Positions 18,343-28,390 of a stretch of 64,000 nt of DNA are shown in pieces (positions within the stretch are counted from its first letter, which is position 1; each line of letters opens with the position of its first letter). Source of the DNA: Bacillus kwashiorkori (GTDB lineage: Bacteria > Bacillota > Bacilli > Bacillales > Caldibacillaceae); contig NZ_CTDX01000016.1 of the NCBI RefSeq assembly GCF_001375515.1, positions 470,942 to 534,941 of the forward strand. Direction: 5' to 3'. The notes under the pieces were generated by a model. The model made no database searches, had not been told where the DNA came from, and saw nothing but the letters and a program-made list of their open reading frames with translations. The position numbers and the translations under genes were made by a program.

Positions 18343-19575
18343 TTGCAAACGAACCACCGAATAATATTTCATGTAGACATGAACAGTTTTTACGCCTCGG
18401 TTGAAATGGCTTATAATCCTTCGTTAAAAGGGAAACCATTGGCAATTGCAGGAAACCCTGAAGAAAGAAGGGGAATCATCGTAACATGTAGTTATGAAGC
18501 TAGAAGACTAGGAATAAAAACAACGATGCCACTATGGGAAGCGAAAAAAATTTGTCCACAGTTAATTGTGATGAGACCAAACTTTGAACGATATCGGAAC
18601 GTTTCCGCAAAGATGTTTTCAATTTTACGCGACTATACCGATTTAGTCGAACCAGTATCCATTGACGAAGGGTATATGGACGTTTCCAATTATAAAGAAA
18701 ATCATCCTTTAACACTTGCCAAAAACATCCAAAGCCGACTTTTGCATGAGTTAGACTTGCCTTGTAGCATCGGAATTGCACCGAACAAGTTTTTAGCTAA
18801 AATGGCGTCCGACATGAAAAAGCCGCTCGGCATAACTGTATTACGGAAACGAGACATCGAACATGTTCTATGGCCTTTACCTGTTCAAGAAATGCACGGT
18901 GTTGGCACAAAAACGGCAGAAAAATTACATACTATTCAAGTTAACACGATTGGTGAGTTGGCATCTGCCAATGAAATTCAGTTAAAAAGTTTATTAGGAA
19001 TTAACGGTATCCGCTTGAAAGAACGGGCGAATGGACAAGATGACCGTCCTGTTGACCCAGATTCGATTTATGATTATAAAAGTATCGGCAATTCTACAAC
19101 ACTCCAACATGATACGACAGATCAAACTGCATTGCTCACTATTTTACAAAATTTAAGCAAAACAGTTTCTTACCGATTGAAAAACAAACAAGTTTATACA
19201 ACAAGTTTAATGATTACGATCCGATACAGTAATTGGAATACTTGGACTAGAAGTGAAAAATTAGGAAACCCTATACAAGACGAAAAAGCCATTTTTGCCC
19301 ATGCAAAACGGATATTTTTGAAACATTGGAATGGAACTCCGATAAGACTTCTTGGTATAACAGGAAATCAATTAGTGGAACAAGGTTCAGCATATAAACA
19401 GCTAGATTTATTTACTTTTGAAGAAGATGCAAAGGAAGAACCGCTTATAAATACGATTGAACAGTTGCAAGAAAAATATGGAAAAGGTAGTATTACAAAA
19501 GGAGTAAAAAATTTTTATAAAGAAGGTCAAACTAATACTAGTTTTAATAAAGATTTTTTACTTAATGAAGATTAG
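18343..19575 (+). CDS. yqjH: DNA polymerase IV, Y family (YqjH, polY1)
   Basis: A 410-residue Y-family translesion polymerase. The palm motif HVDMNSFYASVE and the catalytic EPVSIDEGYMD supply the three acidic metal ligands. A helix-hairpin-helix region (MHGVGTKTAEKL, LLGINGIRLKERANG) and a little-finger domain follow. The C-terminal QLDLFTFEE resembles a beta-clamp-binding peptide. I chose TTG at 18343 after GGGTGAT; a GTG nine bases upstream is possible. No LexA-type box is evident upstream, consistent with constitutive expression of polY1 in B. subtilis. It is followed 21 bases later by gndA. Confidence 0.92.
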   Translation: MQTNHRIIFHVDMNSFYASVEMAYNPSLKGKPLAIAGNPEERRGIIVTCSYEARRLGIKTTMPLWEAKKICPQLIVMRPNFERYRNVSAKMFSILRDYTDLVEPVSIDEGYMDVSNYKENHPLTLAKNIQSRLLHELDLPCSIGIAPNKFLAKMASDMKKPLGITVLRKRDIEHVLWPLPVQEMHGVGTKTAEKLHTIQVNTIGELASANEIQLKSLLGINGIRLKERANGQDDRPVDPDSIYDYKSIGNSTTLQHDTTDQTALLTILQNLSKTVSYRLKNKQVYTTSLMITIRYSNWNTWTRSEKLGNPIQDEKAIFAHAKRIFLKHWNGTPIRLLGITGNQLVEQGSAYKQLDLFTFEEDAKEEPLINTIEQLQEKYGKGSITKGVKNFYKEGQTNTSFNKDFLLNED

Positions 19576-19596
19576 ATATAAGAAAGGAAGAACAAC

Positions 19597-21000
19597 ATGA
19601 CACAACAAATTGGCGTCGTAGGACTCGCGGTTATGGGAAAAAACTTAGCCTTTAATATTGAATCAAGAGGTTATTCCGTATCTGTATATAATCGCTCAAG
19701 AGAAAAAACAGACGATTTGATGAAAGAAGCAGACGGAAAAAATATCGTCCCTACATACACAATCGAGGAATTTATTCATTCTTTAGAAAAACCACGGAAA
19801 ATTTTATTAATGGTGAAAGCTGGTTCTGCTACAGATGCAACGATTGACCAGTTAAAACCGTTTTTAGAAGCAGGCGATATTTTAATTGATGGAGGTAATA
19901 CATTTTTCCAAGATACAATTCGCCGCAATAAAGAATTAAGTGAATTAGGTATTCATTTTATCGGTACTGGTGTATCTGGTGGGGAAGAAGGAGCTTTACA
20001 CGGTCCATCCATTATGCCTGGTGGACAAAAAGAAGCATATGAACTTGTTGCTCCAATTTTGAAAGATATTTCTGCTAAAGTGAATGATGAGCCTTGCTGT
20101 ACTTATATCGGACCAAATGGAGCAGGTCATTATGTGAAAATGGTTCATAATGGGATTGAATATGGCGATATGCAATTAATTGCTGAGTCATACTTCTTAT
20201 TGAAAAATATACTCGGACTTTCCGCACAAGAACTTCATGAAGTATTTTCGGAATGGAATAAAGGTGAACTAGATAGTTATTTAATTGAAATTACTGCAGA
20301 TATATTTACAAAAGTGGATGAAGAAACAGGAAAACCAATTGTCGATTGTATATTAGATAAAGCAGGTCAAAAAGGTACCGGTAAATGGACGAGTCAAAGT
20401 GCGTTAGACTTAGGTGTTCCATTACCGCTAATTACCGAATCCGTCTTTGCTCGCTTTATTTCTGCAATGAAAGAGGAAAGGGTTAAAGCAAGTAAAGTGT
20501 TAACGGGTCCTAGCAACATTACCTTTAACGGTGATAAACAAGAATTTATTGAAAAAATTCGTCAAGCCCTTTATTTGAGTAAAATTTGTTCTTATGCCCA
20601 AGGGTTTGCTCAATTACGCGCAGCATCAGAGGAATACCAATGGGATTTAAATTATGGAGAAATTTCGATGATTTGGCGTGGTGGCTGTATTATCCGTGCC
20701 CAATTTTTACAAAAAATAAAGGATGCGTATGATCGGGACCGAAATTTAGCCAACCTTTTATTAGATACTTATTTTAAAGAAATTGCGGATCGCTACCAAA
20801 CTGCTCTTCGTGAAGTGATCGCAACAGCTGTGCTAAATGGAATACCTGTACCTAGTTTTTCAGCTGCCTTATCTTATTACGATAGCTACCGAACAGAAAC
20901 ACTTCCAGCAAATTTAATTCAAGCCCAACGTGACTATTTCGGTGCCCATACGTATGAGCGAGTAGACAAAGAAGGTATTTTCCATACGAATTGGTTTTAA
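19597..21000 (+). CDS. gndA: 6-phosphogluconate dehydrogenase, decarboxylating (NADP+)
   Basis: A 467-residue enzyme that converts 6-phosphogluconate to ribulose 5-phosphate and CO2 in the oxidative pentose phosphate pathway. Features: N-terminal Rossmann motif ([13 protein letters not shown]) with NADP-type NRSREK, substrate motif [19 protein letters not shown], catalytic region [13 protein letters not shown], and the C-terminal helical domain ending in a dimer-reaching tail (FHTNWF). The ATG follows AAAGGAAG. It corresponds to B. subtilis yqjI (gndA). It converges on zwf, which encodes the first step of the same pathway. Confidence 0.97.
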   Translation: MTQQIGVVGLAVMGKNLAFNIESRGYSVSVYNRSREKTDDLMKEADGKNIVPTYTIEEFIHSLEKPRKILLMVKAGSATDATIDQLKPFLEAGDILIDGGNTFFQDTIRRNKELSELGIHFIGTGVSGGEEGALHGPSIMPGGQKEAYELVAPILKDISAKVNDEPCCTYIGPNGAGHYVKMVHNGIEYGDMQLIAESYFLLKNILGLSAQELHEVFSEWNKGELDSYLIEITADIFTKVDEETGKPIVDCILDKAGQKGTGKWTSQSALDLGVPLPLITESVFARFISAMKEERVKASKVLTGPSNITFNGDKQEFIEKIRQALYLSKICSYAQGFAQLRAASEEYQWDLNYGEISMIWRGGCIIRAQFLQKIKDAYDRDRNLANLLLDTYFKEIADRYQTALREVIATAVLNGIPVPSFSAALSYYDSYRTETLPANLIQAQRDYFGAHTYERVDKEGIFHTNWF

Positions 21001-21103
21001 TCGATCTGTTCAGTTTAACTCGGATGAGGAGTGCTGACTTTCGCGCTAAACAACAAATATCAATATCAATTATAGTCTTTAATCATCCTTAATAAACGAG
21101 ACG

Positions 21104-21143
21104 AAAAAAGCTCACCTAATTGTTTTTTTAGGTGAGCTTTTCC
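21104..21143. terminator. Bidirectional terminator between gndA and zwf
   Basis: AGCTCACCTAA (21109-21119) pairs with TTAGGTGAGCT (21128-21138), flanked by an A-run on the left and a T-run on the right. Two convergent genes end on either side, so it can serve both strands. Confidence 0.9.
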
Positions 21144-21172
21144 TATTTGGATGGAATTTTTCTGTGAATTGT

Positions 21173-22672
21173 TTAACAATTATCTATATCAAAATCAGCG
21201 ATTGGCCACCAAAAGAACCCATCTTGTGCGAGTAAATGATCCGCTTCAATTGGTCCCATTGACCCGGCTTCGTAGTTAGGGAATACCGCTTTTTCTGTAC
21301 TCCACACTTCAGAAATTTTATCAACAAAGCTCCAAGATAATGCTACTTCATCCCAATGCGTAAAGTTCGTTGCATCACCACGGAGGCAATCAAATAATAA
21401 TTTTTCATACGCTTCTGGAGTATTCATTCCATCGACACTTTTATTAGAAAAGTTAAGTTTTACTGGTGTTGTTTCCACTGATTGTCCAGTCTTTTTCACA
21501 TTTAAATGTAATGTGATTCCTTCTTCTGGTTGGATATGTATAACTAGCAAATTAGGATTTAGTGATGAACCATTTTTGTAATATAAATTCATCGGCATAT
21601 CTTTAAATTGGACGACAATTTTTGTTGATTTTGTTTGCATTCGTTTTCCTGTTCGAACGTAAAATGGAACTCCTGCCCAGCGGAAGTTGTCGATCATTAA
21701 TTTCGCTGCAACATATGTTTCGGTATTAGATTCTGGTTGAACCATTGATTCTTCACGATATGCTGGTACTTGTTTCCCATCAATGACTCCATTTCCGTAT
21801 TGGCCACGTACGAAATATTTATGTACTTCTTCCTTGTTAAATGGCCGCAAAGCCCGTAAAACTTTTACTTTTTCACTTCGGATTTCTTCTGTTGTTAATT
21901 TAATTGGTGGCTCCATGGCAAGTAATGACACCATCTGTAGCATATGATTTTGCATCATATCGCGTAGTGCACCATTTTTATCGTAATATCTTGCCCGTTC
22001 TTCCACACCGAGTACTTCACTGGAAGTTACTTGGATATTAGAAATATGTCGATTGTTCCATAACGGTTCAAAGATCGCGTTGGCGAACCGGATTACTTCG
22101 ATATTTTGTACCATTTCTTTTCCTAAATAATGGTCAATTCGGTAAATTTCATTTTCAGAAAAGGCAGTGCGAATTTGATTATTTAACTCTTTGGCAGAAG
22201 CAAGGTCATGCCCGAAAGGTTTTTCGATTACTAGCCGTTTAAAACCGTTCGTTTGAGTTAGTCTTTCTTCTTTCAAGTGCTCGGCAACGGTACCGAAAAA
22301 TTCAGGGGACATCGCTAAGTAGAATATTCGGTTACCTTCTAACGTATATAATTGGTCTAAGTTGTCCACTGTCGTTTTCAATTGCCGGTAAGATTCAGAG
22401 TTCGTTACATCATGGGATTGATAATAAAAATGTTTAACAAAATCTGATAATTGGTCATTACTTTCCCCAAATGTTTGTACAGATTCTTTTACCCAATTTT
22501 GAAATTCTTCATTTGTTTTCTCACGGCGGGCTACCCCAAGGACAGCAAACTTATTTGAAAGTAATCCTTTCCTATATAAGTTAAATAAAGACGGATATAA
22601 TTTTCGTTTAGCTAAATCTCCCGTTGCCCCAAATAGTAATATCAATGCTGCAGGATTTTTTGTCTCTTTCAC
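21173..22672 (-). CDS. zwf: Glucose-6-phosphate 1-dehydrogenase
   Basis: A 499-residue enzyme that oxidises glucose 6-phosphate to 6-phosphogluconolactone with NADP+. The coenzyme motif is GATGDLAKRKLYPSL, the substrate-binding signature is RIDHYLGKEMVQN, and the C-terminal half has the PFYVRTGKRM segment typical of the family. The start is GTG with GAGGG at suitable spacing on the minus strand. Length is normal and the gene appears intact. Zwf and GndA are convergent and share a terminator. Confidence 0.97.
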   Translation of the reverse strand: MKETKNPAALILLFGATGDLAKRKLYPSLFNLYRKGLLSNKFAVLGVARREKTNEEFQNWVKESVQTFGESNDQLSDFVKHFYYQSHDVTNSESYRQLKTTVDNLDQLYTLEGNRIFYLAMSPEFFGTVAEHLKEERLTQTNGFKRLVIEKPFGHDLASAKELNNQIRTAFSENEIYRIDHYLGKEMVQNIEVIRFANAIFEPLWNNRHISNIQVTSSEVLGVEERARYYDKNGALRDMMQNHMLQMVSLLAMEPPIKLTTEEIRSEKVKVLRALRPFNKEEVHKYFVRGQYGNGVIDGKQVPAYREESMVQPESNTETYVAAKLMIDNFRWAGVPFYVRTGKRMQTKSTKIVVQFKDMPMNLYYKNGSSLNPNLLVIHIQPEEGITLHLNVKKTGQSVETTPVKLNFSNKSVDGMNTPEAYEKLLFDCLRGDATNFTHWDEVALSWSFVDKISEVWSTEKAVFPNYEAGSMGPIEADHLLAQDGFFWWPIADFDIDNC

Positions 22673-22906
22673 TTTTTACCCTCACTTTAATTTCCAATAT
22701 TTATCTATTCAATTATTAAATTTTACTCGTATATGTATTTTTTAGCAAATAGAATCTCTTACTTTATTTTCTATTGTTCGTAAAAAATATAAACAATATG
22801 TAAAAATAAAAAGGGTTAAGTAAATTTTTCATCGTCGATAGTTGAAAAATTTTCCTATTACATTAATAATAATAGCATATTAGTTACGGAAGATGGAGGG
22901 TCAGCG

Positions 22907-23818
22907 GTGGAAATATTATTTTTAGGAACGGGAGCAGGAATGCCTGCCAAATATCGGAATGTGACATCAATCGCCTTGAAACATTTAAATAGTGGCTCTA
23001 TTTGGTTATTTGATTGTGGTGAAGCAACCCAACATCAAATTTTACATACATCGATTAAACCGAGAAAGATTGATAAAATTTTTATTACCCATTTACATGG
23101 CGACCATATATTCGGTCTCCCTGGCTTACTAGGAAGCAGATCCTTTTTAGGTGGAACGGACCCACTTATTGTCTTTGGACCAAAGGGATTGCGTAGTTTT
23201 ATTGAAACGTCCCTTGAAATAAGTGGTACCCATTTAAAATATGATTTAGCTATTCATGAAATCGAACCGGGAATTATTTATGAAGATGAGGAATTTTATG
23301 TGGAAGCAAGAAGTCTAGATCATGCCTTACTTTCATATGGCTTTCGGCTCGTTGAAAAAGACAAACTAGGACCGTTACTTGTAGACAAGTTAAAAATTGC
23401 CGGCATTAAGCCAGGGCCTATTTACAAACAAATAAAAAATGGAGAAACTTTACAATTAGCAGATGGCACAATCATAAATGGGAATGATTTTATCGGTCCG
23501 AGTAAAAACGGTCGAATAGTGACGATTTTAGGGGATACGAGGTATTGTGAAACAAGTGTTCAACTTGCTGAAAATGCTGACTTGCTCATTCATGAAGCTA
23601 CTTTTCGAAAAGAGATGGAAGAAATCGCTTTTGAATATTTCCATTCCACTACTGTACAGGCAGCTACTGTTGCAAAATCTGCCGGTGCTAAAAAATTATG
23701 TATTACCCATATTAGTTCCCGCTATGAAAAGAGTGATTGGCCATTGATTGAAAAAGAAGCAAAAGAAATTTTCCCGAATACGATTATTGCAGAAGATTTT
23801 AAAAAAATCACGTTATAA
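22907..23818 (+). CDS. rnz: Ribonuclease Z
   Basis: A 303-residue metallo-beta-lactamase-fold endonuclease that trims the 3' end of CCA-less tRNA precursors. The zinc-binding motif is [13 protein letters not shown], with further ligands in [23 protein letters not shown] and the C-terminal THISSRY. The long-form exosite arm (about residues 150-185) is present. The start is GTG, preceded by GGAGGG. The same locus in B. subtilis holds yqjK (rnz). The tRNA-Ser gene in this window lacks an encoded CCA and would be a natural substrate type. Confidence 0.95.
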   Translation: MEILFLGTGAGMPAKYRNVTSIALKHLNSGSIWLFDCGEATQHQILHTSIKPRKIDKIFITHLHGDHIFGLPGLLGSRSFLGGTDPLIVFGPKGLRSFIETSLEISGTHLKYDLAIHEIEPGIIYEDEEFYVEARSLDHALLSYGFRLVEKDKLGPLLVDKLKIAGIKPGPIYKQIKNGETLQLADGTIINGNDFIGPSKNGRIVTILGDTRYCETSVQLAENADLLIHEATFRKEMEEIAFEYFHSTTVQAATVAKSAGAKKLCITHISSRYEKSDWPLIEKEAKEIFPNTIIAEDFKKITL

Positions 23819-23874
23819 ATTACTTGATAATGAAAGGGGCTGCCATTAAGCAGCTCCCTCGAATAGATACACGT

Positions 23875-24897
23875 TTATCTCCAACCTCGCTCATACGGAA
23901 TTGGTGCTTGAATATCGTAACCAAGCTCTTTTGCTGCCATATATGGCCAGTATGGATTTCTGAGCAACTCACGCGCTAATAAGACGAAATCGGCCCGTTC
24001 ATTTTGTAATATTTCTTCTGCATGTAACGGCGATGTAATTAAACCAACAGCACCAACGGGAATGTTCACTGCATTTTTTATTGCTTCGGCAAATTTTACT
24101 TGATAGCCAGGATAAACATTTATTCTAGCACCGGTTACAACACCACCTGAACTGACATCAATAAGATCTGCCCCATCCGCTTTTAACCAATTACATACGG
24201 TAATATAGTCTTCTATTTCCATTCCACCATCTTGATAATCAGATGCAGAAATTCGGACAAACAATGGACCATCCCACACTTCTTTTACGGCGGATAATAC
24301 TTGTTTTAGCATCTGGTAACGATTTTCTAAATTTCCACCGTATTCATCTGTCCGCTTATTTGTTAGTGGGGAAAGAAATTCATTTATTAAATATCCGTGG
24401 GCTGCATGGATCTCGATACAGTCAAAACCAGCTTTTTTAGCACGGATTGCTCCTTCGCGAAAGGCTGTAACGGTTTCTTCAATTTCTTTCGTTGTCATTG
24501 CTTTTGGTGTTTTATAGCTTTCATTAAAGGCTATCGCCGATGGTGCGATTATTTCTCCATCGACAGTCGCTTTTCTTCCTGCATGAGCTAATTGAATGGC
24601 TGTTTTAGTACCGTGGGTCTTCATCATTTTTACTAACTATGCAAGTCCTTCGATATGTTCGTCATCCCATATCCCTAAGTCTAGATCAGTAATTCTCCCT
24701 TGAGCGGTTACCGCTGTTGCTTCGACAATAATAAGCCCAACTTGTCCGACGGCCCGGGAAGCATAATGAACTAAATGCCAGTTTTGTACTTTTCCATCCT
24801 TTTCATGGGAAGAATACATGCACATCGGACTCATCACAATCCGGTTTGGAAAGGTGACATTGTTCATTGTATATGGTTCAAATAATTTAACAGTCAA
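23875..24897 (-). pseudogene. namA: NADPH dehydrogenase NamA (YqjM, old yellow enzyme) with an in-frame amber stop
   Basis: The minus strand encodes an ene-reductase of the OYE family: [26 protein letters not shown] at the N-terminus, [36 protein letters not shown], and the terminal PIPYERGWR. The frame is interrupted by TAG at 24637-24639, just after EHIEGLA and before LVKMMKTHG, where relatives have a lysine. Nothing else is missing, and both halves are in the same frame, 340 residues including the interrupted position. The start is TTG 24897 with AGGAGG eight bases upstream. It may be a recent nonsense mutation, a sequencing error, or suppressed; as written only the N-terminal 86 residues are made. 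Confidence 0.88.
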
Positions 24898-25090
24898 TTT
24901 CGTTGCCTCCTGAATATGAATTTTCATTATAATGTAAGTATAACAATTTGGTGCTAGAAAGGAAAAATATTCACATGTTTTTCTGAAAGTAACACAGTAG
25001 CAAATGCTAGGAAAAGCTAAAAAACATGACATGGGTAATTAGAATGGGTAAACTAAAAAAGAAAGAAAAAAATGAGGGAGAACAATAAAA

Positions 25091-26255
25091 ATGGCACAAT
25101 GGTACGGCAACATTGGAAAAATAACTTTACCGACACCTTTTGCGGTTGGTGATGTCAATGTATATATCGTAAAAGGGGATACTTTAACACTCGTTGATGC
25201 GGCGATAAAAACAGATGAAACGTGGGAAATTTTTGTCCATGAACTAAAACAGCTAGGCTATAATCCGAAAGATATTGAACAAGTAGTTATTACCCATCAC
25301 CATCCAGATCATGTCGGGTTATTGGATTATTTAGAAGTACCAATCATTGGACATGAATATAATAAACGGTGGCTAATTCGGGACGAGGAGTTTATGAGAG
25401 AATATCGAGAATTTTACTCTCGACTTTTTGACGAAGCTGCAGTCCCACAACAATTAAAAACGAATATTCGAAAAATGGAAGCAACACTACAGTTTTCATC
25501 ACAACGATCATTAAATTTAACAGTGGAAGAGGGGATGGAAATACCGGGGCTTCCTGGCTGGTTCGTTATAGAAACACCAGGCCATGCGCAAAGTCATATT
25601 AGTTTAATCCATCAAAAAAAAGGCATTGTTATTGGCGGGGATCATATTTTTGCAACCCAATCCTCTAATCCATTATTTGAAACGCCACTAATAAAAAACC
25701 GTCTCTTATTCACATCTAAATGTGTATAAGAAGCAGCTTCCACACCCAGTACTTCCCAGAACGGAAGAGCACACGTAAACCACGGGCCAGGAAAAATGTA
25801 ATTTTATTTAAACAAAAAAAAAAAAAGGTTTTTTTTGGGGGGGGTTTAATTTTTTACAACCATTATCCTTTAATCATTTATGGAAACCGCCACTAGTAAA
25901 GACAGATAAACGTCCAAAACCTCAATTACAATATAATCATTCTTTGAAAAAAATGAAAGATTATTACGTGGAAACCATTTTTACTGGTCATGGTAATGAA
26001 GTGAAACATGTTAATGATTTAATCGATAGGCGACTTTCCAGGCAGCATGAGCGGGCAATGAAAGTGAAAGCAATGGTTACAGGGCAACCATTGACTGCTT
26101 TTGATATTTGCAAACAATTATTTCCGCATGCCTACGAACGAGAATTAAGTTTAACTATGTCTGAGACAATTGGACAAATTGATTACTTGCAATCATTAGG
26201 TGAAATTGCGGAAATGGAAGATGATGATGGAAAAAAATGTTATATTTGTAACTAG
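25091..26255 (+). pseudogene. yqjP: Metallo-beta-lactamase-fold hydrolase (YqjP-like), split by an artefactual insertion
   Basis: The N-terminal part (25091-25684) carries the metallo-beta-lactamase signature VVITHHHPDHVGLLDY, ETPGHAQSHISL and GGDHIF. The C-terminal part (25890-26255) continues with PLVKTDKRPKPQLQY, IFTGHGNEV and a winged-helix-like tail. Between them the frame is destroyed by sequence resembling library adapters. Removing 25685-25889 (205 bases) joins the halves in frame at a shared CCACTA and gives one 319-residue protein. The gene is therefore probably intact in the organism. The locus matches B. subtilis yqjP. Its substrate is unknown. Confidence 0.85.
25685..25889. other. 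Probable sequencing-adapter/low-quality insertion in the assembly
   Basis: Positions 25699-25717 match the Tn5 mosaic end CTGTCTCTTATACACATCT at 17 of 19 bases. They are followed at once by 25718-25736, matching its reverse complement at 16 of 19, which is the head-to-head junction used in mate-pair libraries. 25758-25776 match the start of an Illumina adapter (AGATCGGAAGAGCACACGT) at 18 of 19. A run of 13 A (25814-25826), then T and 8 G (25837-25844) follows, as in reads running off the insert. The last 35 bases are a degraded repeat of 25651-25690. Confidence 0.85.
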
Positions 26256-26317
26256 GAAAGATAGTAAATAGCAAATTTTTATGCTTAATGTATGTGCGAA
26301 ATGATGAGGTGCAAGTG

Positions 26318-27112
26318 ATGGAAAATCGAATGCGTAATAAGAACATAGTAATTACAGGAGCATCTTCAGGTATTGGGGAAAAGGTAGCGGTACAAGTGGC
26401 AAAGCTTGGGGCAAGACCAGTATTACTTGCTCGTTCTACGGAAAAATTACAACAGCTTAGTGAGGATATTAATCGTAACTATAATGTAGGAAGCATATAT
26501 TATTCCCTTGATGTGAGTAATAAAGTACAAGTGGAACAAGTGTTTCAACAAATACTGTTAGATATCGGGAAAATCGATGTTTTATTAAATAATGCAGGCT
26601 TCGGTATGTTTGAAACTTTTTCAGATGCAAAGTTAGAAAATATTGAAAAAATGTTTCAAGTAAATGTTATCGGGTTAATGGCATGCACGAAAGCAGTTTT
26701 GCCTTCGATGGTAGAAAATAATAGCGGTCATATTATTAATATTGCCTCACAAGCTGGAAAATTAGCTACAGCTAAATCAAGTGGATATGCAGCTACGAAA
26801 CACGCAGTTTTAGGCTTTACTAATAGTTTACGGATGGAATTGGCAAATACGAATATTTACATATCAGCTGTCAATCCAGGTCCGATCGAAACAAACTTTT
26901 TTACAATAGCTGACAAATCAGGTACATATGTGAGCAATGTTAGAAAGTATATGTTAACTGCTGATTATGTTGCAGATAAAATTGTTCGATTAATGTTGCG
27001 ACCGAAACGGGAATTGAATTTGCCTAGATGGATGAACGTAGGGAGTATTCTCTATAATTTATTTCCGTCAATTGCGGATAAATTAGTCGGTAATTTATTA
27101 AATCGAAAGTAA
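26318..27112 (+). CDS. yqjQ: Short-chain dehydrogenase/reductase (YqjQ)
   Basis: A 264-residue classical SDR. The dinucleotide-binding motif is TGASSGIG at the N-terminus, followed by NNAGFG, the catalytic serine in NIASQAG and the YAATK tetrad. A C-terminal hydrophobic segment (GSILYNLFPSIADKL) might touch the membrane. The start at 26318 has AGGTG six bases upstream; the frame is open 30 bases further up without a better site. It follows yqjP as in B. subtilis. The substrate is not predictable from sequence. Confidence 0.9.
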   Translation: MENRMRNKNIVITGASSGIGEKVAVQVAKLGARPVLLARSTEKLQQLSEDINRNYNVGSIYYSLDVSNKVQVEQVFQQILLDIGKIDVLLNNAGFGMFETFSDAKLENIEKMFQVNVIGLMACTKAVLPSMVENNSGHIINIASQAGKLATAKSSGYAATKHAVLGFTNSLRMELANTNIYISAVNPGPIETNFFTIADKSGTYVSNVRKYMLTADYVADKIVRLMLRPKRELNLPRWMNVGSILYNLFPSIADKLVGNLLNRK

Positions 27113-27145
27113 CGAGAGTATCTTCACATCTACAGTTACACAACA

Positions 27146-27242
27146 GAACGAATACACAGAACGTGGACTTTTGAGTTGGCGATCATTCATATCGCACGTG
27201 AGTACGTCTTAAGATTTGTAGTGTATTCGTTCGCTGTTCCAT
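27146..27242. repeat. Long-stem palindromic element between yqjQ and the following minus-strand gene (element E)
   Basis: GAACGAATACAC (27146-27157) and GTGTATTCGTTC (27231-27242) form a perfect 12-bp stem. An inner GCGAT/ATCGC hairpin (27180-27196) sits within the loop. No T-run follows on the plus strand. The two genes converge here, so it may act as a transcription barrier, or it may be another intergenic repeat of the same kind as elements A and B. Confidence 0.5.
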
Positions 27243-27262
27243 ATAACGTTAGTTTATGCTAA

Positions 27263-28021
27263 TTAAAACAGTCGCGCAATTAATGCACCAGCTCCAGCAG
27301 CAATTAAAGCAGCAAAAAATGGATCAAAAGCATCCTCCCTCGTATTATTCCGGAACGAATATACAGTTGCTAAAACAATAATTGATTCTGAAATAGATGC
27401 GAGTCGGCCAACAAAAGATTGCACAGAGTAAAGAGATGTAATCGCAAATAGGAAATAAAGTAATCCTAAAGCTAAACAAATGGTCATATAAGCTCCAAAA
27501 CGGCTAATCACTTCATGGAAACTTATCTTTATTTTCATCAATTGTTGTAATACAACAAAAATCACTACTACGGTGACCCCGATGACAACTACTTCTCTAA
27601 ATAACGTTTGTAAGAAAAGTTTGGATGCATCAAATGTACTATCAAAAAACGAGTCAAAAAACCCGCCAAAATCGGAAAAAATTCGTCTTCCCATTGCAAC
27701 GGCTAATGAATAAATGAGAACATAAAGACCGATCGTTACATAACCGTTAACAAACTGATTTTCGCCAATTTTTCCTGCTTGTTTCGTCGGTGATTTCAAG
27801 TTCGTCAAGAAGTATGTAAAAAAGTTTTTCGAAACATTTGTTACCTTCTCTGAGAAAACATCAGATTTTGTTGTTTGAGCATTAGATTCAAACTCTTGCT
27901 GTTGCCTCGCACTTGCTTGTTCCGCTAGTGCACTCACCTCCTTGTCGGCAAATTTTAACCCACAATACGGACAAAATGTCGCGTCATCTTTGTTCTTTTT
28001 TTGACATTGCGGACAAATCAA
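27263..28021 (-). CDS. Zinc-ribbon membrane protein of unknown function
   Basis: A 252-residue protein with an N-terminal zinc ribbon (CPQC near the start and CPYC eleven residues later), a charged Gln/Ser-rich linker and about five hydrophobic segments from residue 95 onward, ending in ALIAAGAGALIARLF. I chose TTG 28021 as start because AGGAGG is eight bases upstream and the protein then begins MICPQCQ, the usual beginning of such ribbons. The ATG at 28027 has only two bases of spacing. The topology suggests a membrane protein of the Yip1-like kind. I do not recognise a specific family and give no function. Confidence 0.8.
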   Translation of the reverse strand: MICPQCQKKNKDDATFCPYCGLKFADKEVSALAEQASARQQQEFESNAQTTKSDVFSEKVTNVSKNFFTYFLTNLKSPTKQAGKIGENQFVNGYVTIGLYVLIYSLAVAMGRRIFSDFGGFFDSFFDSTFDASKLFLQTLFREVVVIGVTVVVIFVVLQQLMKIKISFHEVISRFGAYMTICLALGLLYFLFAITSLYSVQSFVGRLASISESIIVLATVYSFRNNTREDAFDPFFAALIAAGAGALIARLF

Positions 28022-28390
28022 ATCCATCTCCTCCTTTACATAGTTTTTCGACAAATTACTTCAAATCCCTTTCCTGTTTTCGTAGTACTTTTTACCTGTT
28101 TTTAAAACTCTTGCTATTAGCCTATGAAACTGTCAAATACTTGAAGCTAGACACCTTTTTGCTTAAGGACATCAACTTCCTCCTATGATACATAGTAAAA
28201 TTTTTCTTCATTTATGCTAATTATCTTTTCTTGACAATAGTTTTTAATAGTCTGAAATATATTAAAAAAAATTTCCTTTCCTTAATAAACATGGTTTAAT
28301 GTAATTAATACTGTTCTTTGCTACATTTCAAATGAGCTAGATTGATTGGGACGAATGGGAGCAAAAAAATTCGTTACTGGGGTGGGATTA
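28022..28390. other. 369-bp divergent intergenic region, one weak promoter candidate
   Basis: The AT-rich gap separates divergent genes. TTGACA at 28231-28236 could be a -35 element, but the downstream -10 (AAATAT, 28255-28260, 18-base spacing) is poor. No hairpin, operator or small gene with a ribosome site was found. Confidence 0.35.

Noticed and set aside
25699-25736. Mosaic-end-like inverted pair as a natural transposon end
   Set aside because: Adjacent Illumina adapter, poly-A/poly-G runs and degraded duplication fit a library artefact; no transposase or target duplication is seen.
26155-26346. Minus-strand frame across the yqjP/yqjQ junction
   Set aside because: Antisense shadow of two genes; no start signal.
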